Positions 53,825-59,604 of a stretch of DNA of 59,604 bases are shown in pieces (position 1 is the stretch's first letter; each line of letters opens with the position of its first letter). This DNA is from Gemmobacter sp964439015. Its GTDB lineage: Bacteria; Pseudomonadota; Alphaproteobacteria; Rhodobacterales; Rhodobacteraceae. The notes beneath the pieces were generated by a model. It worked only from the letters and a program-made list of their open reading frames with translations. It was not told where the DNA came from and did not search any database. The translations under genes and the position numbers were made by a program. The stretch covers positions 1-59,604 of the forward strand of contig CAYTMV010000007.1 in assembly GCA_964439015.1 (NCBI GenBank), read 5' to 3'.

Positions 53825-55011
53825 CCCTTCACCTCTGCCACGGCCGCCAGAATGGCATCGGCGATATAGTCCAGCTCTGGATCGGTCAGCCGCACCGGCA
53901 AGCGGGTATCGCAGGCGCGCATCAGCATGGCGCGGGTTTTCGGCAGATCCGGCGTTTCGCCCAGGAACTTCCAGTTCCAGAAGGCGCGGGCGTTGTCCTG
54001 CGACAGCCCGAAGACCTGCAAGGTGACGCCGCGCTTTTTCGCGGCCTCTTGCAGGGCCAGCGCCTGCGCATCGGTCCAATCGCCCGACAGCATGAATTGC
54101 AGCGAATCGGGCGCACGTTTTTCAGCGGGCAGGGCGGGGGGAACGGTGATGAACGGGCTTGCCGCCAGCCGCGCGGCCACCCGGTCATGGCCGCGAAGGC
54201 CCCGCGCAACGCGGTCCGCCAGATGCGGCAGCTGCGGACGGATCACCGCCGCCGACAGGTTCTGCATCCGCATGTTGTAGAGCGGCAATTGGTTTTGCCA
54301 CATCATGTAGCTGTTTTGCAGGCCGGGATGCTTTTTCCAGTTCTGCTCATAGGCGCCCGACATGATGACCGCGCGGGCCGCAAGTTCGGGATCGTCCGTG
54401 ATCAGCATCCCGCCTTCGCCGGCATTGATCATCTTGTAGGACTGAAAGCTGAAACAGCCGATCTTGCCCAGCGTGCCGATGTTGCGGCCATGCCAGGTGG
54501 TGCCAAGGCTGTGTGCCGCATCCTCGATCACGGGAATGTCTGCCGCATCGCACAGCGCCATGATCGCATCCATGTCGCTGGTATGGCCGCGCATGTGGCT
54601 GATGATCACCGCCTCGGCCCCCGGCAGCTTGGCGGCAAAGTCCGCCATGTCGATCCGCAGGCTGTCATCGACCTCGACCAGCACTGGCACACATTCGGCA
54701 TGCACCACCGCCGAGGGCACGGCGGCAAAGGTAAAGGCCGGGATCAGCACCTTGGCGCCCGGCTTCAGGTCCAGCGCCTTCAGCGACAGGAACAGCGCCG
54801 CCGAGCAGCTGGACACCGCAACCGCATAGCGGGCGCCAAGAAGCTCGGCAAACTCGGCCTCCAGCAACGCCACGGGCGCATCCTGCGGGGCGGTGTAGCG
54901 GAACAGGTCGCCCGTTTGCAGCAGGCGTTCGATCTCGGCGCGGGCGGCCTCGGGGATTGGTTCTGCAGCGTGGCAATCGGGGGCGATCTGGATCTGTCCG
55001 TCGGGGGCCAT
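53821..55011 (-). CDS. DegT/DnrJ/EryC1/StrS-family aminotransferase
   Basis: PLP enzyme, 396 residues, of the sugar-aminotransferase family. VSSCSAALFLSLKAL, PAFTFAAVPSAVV, IEDAAHSLGTTWHG with cofactor Asp164 and SFQSYKMINAGEGG with Lys193 are in place. Such enzymes usually make amino sugars for polysaccharide or antibiotic pathways, but no partner genes (dehydrogenases, glycosyltransferases) adjoin it. The FQSYKMINAGEGG variant and the cluster beside a polyamine pathway leave the substrate open. Confidence 0.9.
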   Translation of the reverse strand: MAPDGQIQIAPDCHAAEPIPEAARAEIERLLQTGDLFRYTAPQDAPVALLEAEFAELLGARYAVAVSSCSAALFLSLKALDLKPGAKVLIPAFTFAAVPSAVVHAECVPVLVEVDDSLRIDMADFAAKLPGAEAVIISHMRGHTSDMDAIMALCDAADIPVIEDAAHSLGTTWHGRNIGTLGKIGCFSFQSYKMINAGEGGMLITDDPELAARAVIMSGAYEQNWKKHPGLQNSYMMWQNQLPLYNMRMQNLSAAVIRPQLPHLADRVARGLRGHDRVAARLAASPFITVPPALPAEKRAPDSLQFMLSGDWTDAQALALQEAAKKRGVTLQVFGLSQDNARAFWNWKFLGETPDLPKTRAMLMRACDTRLPVRLTDPELDYIADAILAAVAEVKG

Positions 55012-55138
55012 ATGAAGTTTTCCTGAAACTCGAATTCAGCGTCAGCTTAAACTAGGCCGGTGTAACACGCCAGTGACGGTGATCTGTGACATTGCGTCCG
55101 GGCAAAGTCTTGCCGCCCGGCCGGCGTTCGGCACGGCG

Positions 55139-56440
55139 TCACTTGCCCAGCCGGTCACGCAACGAGAACCACGTCATGGCCAGCACCAGCAGCGGCCAGC
55201 GCAGGGCCACGCCGCCCGGAAAGCGTGGCTGCGGCAGGCTTGCCATCAGGTCAAAGCGGTCCGCCTGCCCGGCCAGCGCCTCGGCCATCAGCTTGCCCGC
55301 CATTACCGCCAGGGCCACCCCATGGCCAGAATAGCCCGAGGCTGACAGCGCATTTGGCCCCAGCCGCACAAACGCGGGCATCCGGTTCATGGTAATCGCC
55401 AGTGTGCCGCCCCAGGCATGGTCGATGCGGGCATCAGCCAATTGCGGATAAACCTCAAGCATCGGTTTCAGAACGGTTTTCTTGAGGTCGGGGAAGCGCC
55501 AGCCATAGCTTTCACCCCCACCGAACAGCAGCCTCCCATCCTCGGACAATCGCCAGTAATTGACCACGAACTTGGTGTCATGCACGGCCACCGGCTGCGA
55601 CAGGATCTGCGCCGCGCGCGCGCCCAGGGGCTCGGTCGCAACCATGAAATTGTTGATCGGCATCACGCGCGCCGCAACCGGCGCCGCCAGATCGCCCAGA
55701 TAACCGTTGCAGGCCAGCACCAGCTGATCGGCGATCACGACGCCGTGTTCGGTTTCAACCCGGACCTGCGGCCCCTGCTGGATACGGGTGACGGGCGAGA
55801 CCTCATGGATCACCGCACCCGCCGCCAGAGCTGCCCGGGCCAGGCCGATCGCAAAGTTCAGGGGATGGACATGGCCCGCGCCGCGGTCGATCTCGCCCCC
55901 CTTGTAGACCTTGGAGCCGATCAGGGCGCGGATCCCTGCGCGGTCCAGCGGCTCGATCTGGGTATAGCCGTAATCACGCGCCAGCTTTTCGGCATAGGCA
56001 TGGGTGTCGCGCACCTGGGCCTCGGTCCAGCAGGCATGGGCGATGCCGGGATGGAAGGTGCAGGGCATGGCGTGGCGGTGGATCAGATCGCGCACCAGCG
56101 CCTTGGCATCCTCGGCCATCTGCCACAGGGCCTTGGCGCGGGTCTTGCCGAAGTGCTTTTCGATCCAGACCTGATCCATCCGCTGGCCCGAGCCCACCTG
56201 CCCGCCATTACGCCCCGAGGCGCCAAAGCCCACGCGATGCGCCTCAACCACCACCACGCGACGCCCTGCCTGCGCCAGATGCAGCGCCGCCGACAGGCCG
56301 GTATAGCCCGCGCCCACAACCACCACATCGGCCCGCGCCTCGCCGCGCAACGGCGGCTGCGGAGCAAAGGGCGCGCGGGTGGCAGCGTAATAGCTGGCCG
56401 GGTATTCGCCCGGCCGGTCATTGGCATAAAGCAGGTTCAT
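55139..56440 (-). CDS. puuB: FAD-dependent amine oxidoreductase (gamma-glutamylputrescine oxidase-like)
   Basis: DAO-family flavoenzyme, 433 residues. FAD-binding VVVVGAGYTGLSAALHLA (near residues 39-56) and GRNGGQVGSGQR are typical of the glycine/D-amino-acid oxidase-like PuuB group. C-terminal SGYSGHGVALAVMAG is conserved. It lies three bases after the gamma-glutamylpolyamine synthetase-like gene, consistent with oxidation of a glutamylated amine. Confidence 0.88.
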   Translation of the reverse strand: MNLLYANDRPGEYPASYYAATRAPFAPQPPLRGEARADVVVVGAGYTGLSAALHLAQAGRRVVVVEAHRVGFGASGRNGGQVGSGQRMDQVWIEKHFGKTRAKALWQMAEDAKALVRDLIHRHAMPCTFHPGIAHACWTEAQVRDTHAYAEKLARDYGYTQIEPLDRAGIRALIGSKVYKGGEIDRGAGHVHPLNFAIGLARAALAAGAVIHEVSPVTRIQQGPQVRVETEHGVVIADQLVLACNGYLGDLAAPVAARVMPINNFMVATEPLGARAAQILSQPVAVHDTKFVVNYWRLSEDGRLLFGGGESYGWRFPDLKKTVLKPMLEVYPQLADARIDHAWGGTLAITMNRMPAFVRLGPNALSASGYSGHGVALAVMAGKLMAEALAGQADRFDLMASLPQPRFPGGVALRWPLLVLAMTWFSLRDRLGK

Positions 56441-56443
56441 GGC

Positions 56444-57799
56444 TTAGACGTTCAGCAGCAGGTGCTCACGCTCCCACGGGCTGATGACCTGCAGGAACTC
56501 TTTGTATTCATTGCGTTTCACGCTGTCATAGACCTTGCAGAAATCCGCACCCAGCACCTCGACCAGGGCGGTGTCCTCTTCCAGCAGGTCCAGCGCGTCG
56601 CCAAGGTTGGTGGGGATGTCGTCGCTGTCGATATAGGCCGAGCCCTTGAACTCGGGCCGCGGATGCTTTTTCTCCATCAGGCCCAGATAGCCGCAGGCCA
56701 GGCTGGCGGCGATGCCCAGATAAGGGTTGCAATCCATGCCCGGCAGACGGTTTTCAACCCGCCGCGCCTCGGGGTCCGAGACCGGCACCCGCAACCCCGT
56801 TGTGCGGTTGTCGCGCCCCCATTCCAGATTGATGGGTGCCGCAAAATCAGGAACATAGCGGCGATAGCTGTTCACATAGGGCGCCATCAGGGCAATGGCC
56901 GCGCTCATGTGGTTTTGCATGCCGGCGATGAAATGGGCGAAGGCTTCGGTCTCGTTGCCGGCCTTGTCAGCAAAGATGTTGCGGCCGGTTTTCAGGTCCA
57001 CGACCGAGTGGTGAATGTGCATGGCGCTGCCCGGCTCGCCGGCGATGGGCTTGGCCATGAAGGTTGCGAAACAGTCATGGCGCAGCGCCGCCTCGCGGAT
57101 GAGCCGCTTGAAGAAGAACACGTCATCGGCCAGACGGATCGGGTCGCCATGTGCGAGGTTCAGCTCGATCTGGCCGGCGCCGCCTTCTTGAAGGATGCCG
57201 TCGATCTCCAACCCCTGCGCCTCGGCAAAATCATAGATGTCGTCGATCACCTTGCCGTATTCATCGACCGCCGACAGCGAATAAGCCTGCTTTTGCGCGG
57301 CCCGCCGCCCGGTGCGGCCCATCGGCGGCATCACCGGCTGGTTGGGGTCGATGTTGCGCGCGGTCAGGAAGAACTCCATCTCGGGCGCGACCACCGGCCG
57401 CCAGCCCTGCGCCTCGAACAGGCCGACGATCCGGCGCAGCAGGTTGCGCGGGCTGAACGGCACCGGATTGCCCTGCTGGTCGATCGCGTCATGGATGACC
57501 TGCAGCGTCACATCCGCCGTCCATGGGGCGGCCGTGGCAGTGGTCCAATCGGGGACAAGGATCATGTCCGGTTCGGTAAAGGCGTCAAACGGGCTGTCGG
57601 CCCATTCGCCGGTAATGGTTTGCAGAAAGATCGAGTTCGGCAGGTAATAGCGGGTCTGCTTGGCAAATTTGGCCGCCGGCATCGCCTTGCCGCGCGCCAC
57701 ACCGGCAATGTCGCCGATGATGCATTCCACCTCGTCCACGCGACGGTTGGCGATGAAGTTCTGTGCCGCTTCGGGCAGTTTGTTCGTCCAGTCGGACAT
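56444..57799 (-). CDS. puuA: Glutamine synthetase family protein, PuuA-like gamma-glutamylpolyamine synthetase
   Basis: A 451-residue GS-fold ligase that probably couples glutamate to putrescine or a related amine. Metal-site EMEFFLT and GGAGQIELNLAHGD, nucleotide-site MHIHHSVVD, and GMDCNPYLGIAAS near the end are visible. It lacks the adenylylation region of GlnA and is close to the PuuA/GlnT group. Co-transcribed with the oxidase downstream; 77 bases separate it from the amidotransferase-like gene upstream. Confidence 0.9.
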   Translation of the reverse strand: MSDWTNKLPEAAQNFIANRRVDEVECIIGDIAGVARGKAMPAAKFAKQTRYYLPNSIFLQTITGEWADSPFDAFTEPDMILVPDWTTATAAPWTADVTLQVIHDAIDQQGNPVPFSPRNLLRRIVGLFEAQGWRPVVAPEMEFFLTARNIDPNQPVMPPMGRTGRRAAQKQAYSLSAVDEYGKVIDDIYDFAEAQGLEIDGILQEGGAGQIELNLAHGDPIRLADDVFFFKRLIREAALRHDCFATFMAKPIAGEPGSAMHIHHSVVDLKTGRNIFADKAGNETEAFAHFIAGMQNHMSAAIALMAPYVNSYRRYVPDFAAPINLEWGRDNRTTGLRVPVSDPEARRVENRLPGMDCNPYLGIAASLACGYLGLMEKKHPRPEFKGSAYIDSDDIPTNLGDALDLLEEDTALVEVLGADFCKVYDSVKRNEYKEFLQVISPWEREHLLLNV

Positions 57800-57876
57800 G
57801 AGTCACACATGATCTGGCCGCCGAAACCGGCGGCGGGTTGAAAAGGGTCTGTCCCGCAAGGCTGCGGGTGAAGGGA

Positions 57877-58581
57877 TCAGGCCGTCGCGCGGTCGGCAGG
57901 GGCCCCGCGCGGGGCCTTGAAGAAATCGGCGATCTGGCGGGCCAGACGGGCCGAGTCGATCGGTCGATCCAGACGCGAGGTGGCATCTGCCAGCACCTCA
58001 TCGGACACCACGCCCTTGCCGCGGGTCTGCATCAACCCCTCGACAAAGGCCGAGCGGAACTCGGGATGGGCTTGCACGGTCAGCGCCGTGTCGCCATAGA
58101 CCAGCGCCGCATTCTGGCAAAAGTCGTTGCAGCCCAGAACCTTGGCGCCCTCTGGGGCCTCAAGCACCTGGTCGCGATGCCAGGCGTTGAGGGTGATCTT
58201 TTCGCCGCCGAAGTCATATTCGGTGGGGCCGACCGCCCAGCCACCGTCAAAGCGCCCGACCTTGCCGCCCATGGCCTGAGCGATGATCTGATGGCCAAAG
58301 CAGATGCCCACCAGCGGCACGCCCGCGGCCATGCATTCGCGGATAAAATCCTCCAGCGGCGCGATGAAGGGATGATCTTCATACACGCCGTGGCGCGACC
58401 CGGTGATCAGCCAGCCGTCACAATCATGCACCGAGGTGGGAAACTCCATCGCCTCGACGTGATATCTGCGGAAGGTCAGGCCCTGATCTGCCAGCAGCCG
58501 CTGGAACATGTCTGGGTAATCGCCATGTTCGGGCGCAAGAATGTCAGGGGCCTGTCCGGTTTGCAGGATGCCGATCCGCAT
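57877..58581 (-). CDS. Type 1 glutamine amidotransferase-like protein (PuuD-type context)
   Basis: A 234-residue class I GATase domain. Triad residues are visible: Cys94 in GICFGHQI, His172 and Glu174 in QAHPEF. GSRHGVYEDHPFI resembles the GMP-synthase-like subgroup. In this cluster it may hydrolyse a gamma-glutamyl intermediate, as PuuD does, but PuuD belongs to a different subfamily, so the function is inferred from context only. ATG at 58581; ATG at 58593 is an alternative. Confidence 0.85.
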   Translation of the reverse strand: MRIGILQTGQAPDILAPEHGDYPDMFQRLLADQGLTFRRYHVEAMEFPTSVHDCDGWLITGSRHGVYEDHPFIAPLEDFIRECMAAGVPLVGICFGHQIIAQAMGGKVGRFDGGWAVGPTEYDFGGEKITLNAWHRDQVLEAPEGAKVLGCNDFCQNAALVYGDTALTVQAHPEFRSAFVEGLMQTRGKGVVSDEVLADATSRLDRPIDSARLARQIADFFKAPRGAPADRATA

Positions 58582-58621
58582 GGGTCTTTCCAATGGTTTT
58601 GCACATCTTACGGCAGAGACA

Positions 58622-58642
58622 GGGCGCGCGTCCAGCGCGCCC
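58622..58642 (-). terminator. Hairpin between glutamine-synthetase-like gene and amidotransferase
   Basis: GGGCGCGC (58622-58629) and GCGCGCCC (58635-58642), 5-base loop, 9 bases after the stop of the glutamine-synthetase-like gene. No clear T-run. It may separate this gene from the downstream genes. Confidence 0.5.
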
Positions 58643-58651
58643 GTCCCGTGC

Positions 58652-59604
58652 TTACACCGTGTCGAGATATAGCTCGACCCGTTCTTCCGCGGTCAGCTCG
58701 GCGATGTAATGCAACTCCTGCCGCTTGGTGTGAACGAGGTTTCGAATCAGCTCCTTCGGCAGGAAGCGATAAAGGGTATCGCTGTGCTCGAAGGCGTCGA
58801 TCGCCTGTTCCCAGCTGGCCGGAATCTGCGGCAGGTCCATGGCATAGGCGTTGCCGACGATCGGGCTGGGCGGCTCTGCCGCGTCCTCGATCCCGGCCAG
58901 TGCCGCACCCAGAATGCAGGCAAGCATCAGATAGGGATTCACGTCGCCACCCGCCACGCGATGCTCGATCCGTCGCGCGGACGGGCTGCCGGCGGGGATG
59001 CGGATCGCGGTGGTCCGGTTCTCGTATCCCCAGCCGATCGAGGTGGGCGCATGTTTGCCGGGCACCAGCCGTTCATAGCTGTTCTGGTGGGGGGCGAAGA
59101 TCAGCGTGCTGTCGGCCATCGCGTTCAGGCAGCCCGCCACCGCATGACGCAGCGCCGCAGTCCCCTTCGGACCGCCGCTGTCAAAGATGTTGTCGCCCTT
59201 TTCGTCGATCACGCTGAAATGGGTATGCAGGCCCGAGCCCGAATATTCGGGATAGGGTTTGGCCATGAAGCTGGCGGCAAAGCCGTGGCGGCGCGCCAGA
59301 CCCTTGACCAGCATCTTGAACAGCCAGGCATCATCCGCGGCCCGCAGGGGGTCGTCGCAATGCATCAGGTTCACTTCAAACTGGCCAAGGCCAGTCTCTG
59401 AAGTGGTGGTGTCGGCCGGAATGTCCATCGCCTCGCAGGCGTCATATAGGTCGGTAAAGAAGGTATCAAAGGCATCCAGGGCCCGGATCGACAGCGTTTC
59501 CGCAGCCTTGCGCCGCTTGCCCGAGCGCGGGGAGGCCGGCACCTGCATGGTCTTGCCGCTGTCGTCGATCAGAAAGAACTCCAGCTCCATCGCGCAGACC
59601 GGGG
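58652..59604 (-). CDS. Glutamine synthetase family protein, second paralogue (5' end outside window)
   Basis: The C-terminal 317 or so residues of a GS-fold ligase; the frame is open to the window edge, so the gene starts beyond it. The ATG at 59590 is internal (PVCAMELEFFLID). GS signatures are MELEFFLID, GLGQFEVNLMHCDD, GLHTHFSVID and GGDVNPYLMLA. It is clearly diverged from the PuuA-like gene at 56444 and more like other GlnA3/PuuA paralogues, so two ligases with different amine substrates may coexist here. Confidence 0.88.
   Translation of the reverse strand, partial: PVCAMELEFFLIDDSGKTMQVPASPRSGKRRKAAETLSIRALDAFDTFFTDLYDACEAMDIPADTTTSETGLGQFEVNLMHCDDPLRAADDAWLFKMLVKGLARRHGFAASFMAKPYPEYSGSGLHTHFSVIDEKGDNIFDSGGPKGTAALRHAVAGCLNAMADSTLIFAPHQNSYERLVPGKHAPTSIGWGYENRTTAIRIPAGSPSARRIEHRVAGGDVNPYLMLACILGAALAGIEDAAEPPSPIVGNAYAMDLPQIPASWEQAIDAFEHSDTLYRFLPKELIRNLVHTKRQELHYIAELTAEERVELYLDTV

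Noticed and set aside
55418..57841. 807-codon plus-strand open frame opposite the polyamine genes
   Set aside because: Antisense shadow typical of high-GC DNA; composition is rich in His, Gln and Arg without domain-like pattern, while the minus-strand genes are well conserved.

Overview
The window is an ordinary, gene-dense chromosomal segment of a GC-rich alphaproteobacterium, almost certainly a member of the Rhodobacteraceae (Rhodobacter/Paracoccus-like; genus not resolved). Supporting signs are the F1-only atpHAGDC operon with no Fo genes beside it, the phaZ/phaC-phaP-phaR cluster with PhaR-type operators, DUF1150 behind a small heat-shock protein, a DUF2125 protein, a TIGR01459 HAD hydrolase, a fused Sat-CysC and many GTG or overlapping ATGA starts. 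I see no insertion sequence, prophage, CRISPR array, tRNA or rRNA. The window opens inside rpsD and closes inside a glutamine-synthetase-family gene.

Layout. 0-5.3 kb: rpsD end, an outer-membrane polysaccharide export lipoprotein with a low-molecular-weight tyrosine phosphatase, a ClpP/crotonase-like periplasmic protein, a YqhA-type membrane protein and hisC-tyrC. 5.3-11.4 kb: an envelope neighbourhood with an extensin-like LAS metallopeptidase, a MotA/TolQ-like plus MotB/OmpA-like motor pair, ChaC, DUF2125 and an M23 peptidase trailing clpA. 11.4-21.1 kb: clpA, gloB, a methyltransferase, the F1 ATP synthase operon and an H-type lectin. 21-28.3 kb: mostly minus-strand metabolism (prs, threonine aldolase, ycgN-like, ribF, MaoC hydratase, HAD hydrolase, ppaC, TraB/GumN). 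28.3-34.6 kb: groESL behind a CIRCE element, a GreA/B-like factor, Nudix, a broken low-affinity iron permease gene, purEK, a YdcH protein and hsp20-DUF1150. 34.6-40.2 kb: Hint-domain protein, sat-cysC, trxB, lrp, and an almost gene-free stretch with one 58-residue basic protein. 40.2-46.6 kb: lgt-midA-like-pgeF coupled operon, ubiK, DUF2177, an ArsC-like protein, a cold-shock protein and thrS. 46.7-52.9 kb: two alpha/beta hydrolases (one without its nucleophile) and the polyhydroxyalkanoate cluster. 52.9-59.6 kb: LysR regulator, DegT-family aminotransferase and a minus-strand gamma-glutamyl-polyamine-type cluster.

How the parts work together. The PHA genes form a storage-granule module: synthase PhaC, depolymerase PhaZ, phasin PhaP and repressor PhaR, with matches to the PhaR core in the phaZ-phaC and phaC-phaP gaps. 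Heat-shock genes are scattered (clpA, groESL, hsp20) but all three carry similar RpoH-like promoter candidates, and groESL also has the HrcA operator CIRCE. The last four genes look like a pathway that glutamylates a polyamine or other amine, oxidises it and then releases glutamate. No clearly novel multi-gene system was found. The most worthwhile leads are the motor pair beside cell-wall hydrolases, the PhaR operator architecture, the two-lesion iron permease pseudogene, the nucleophile-less hydrolase, the Hint-domain protein and the H-type lectin behind atpC.
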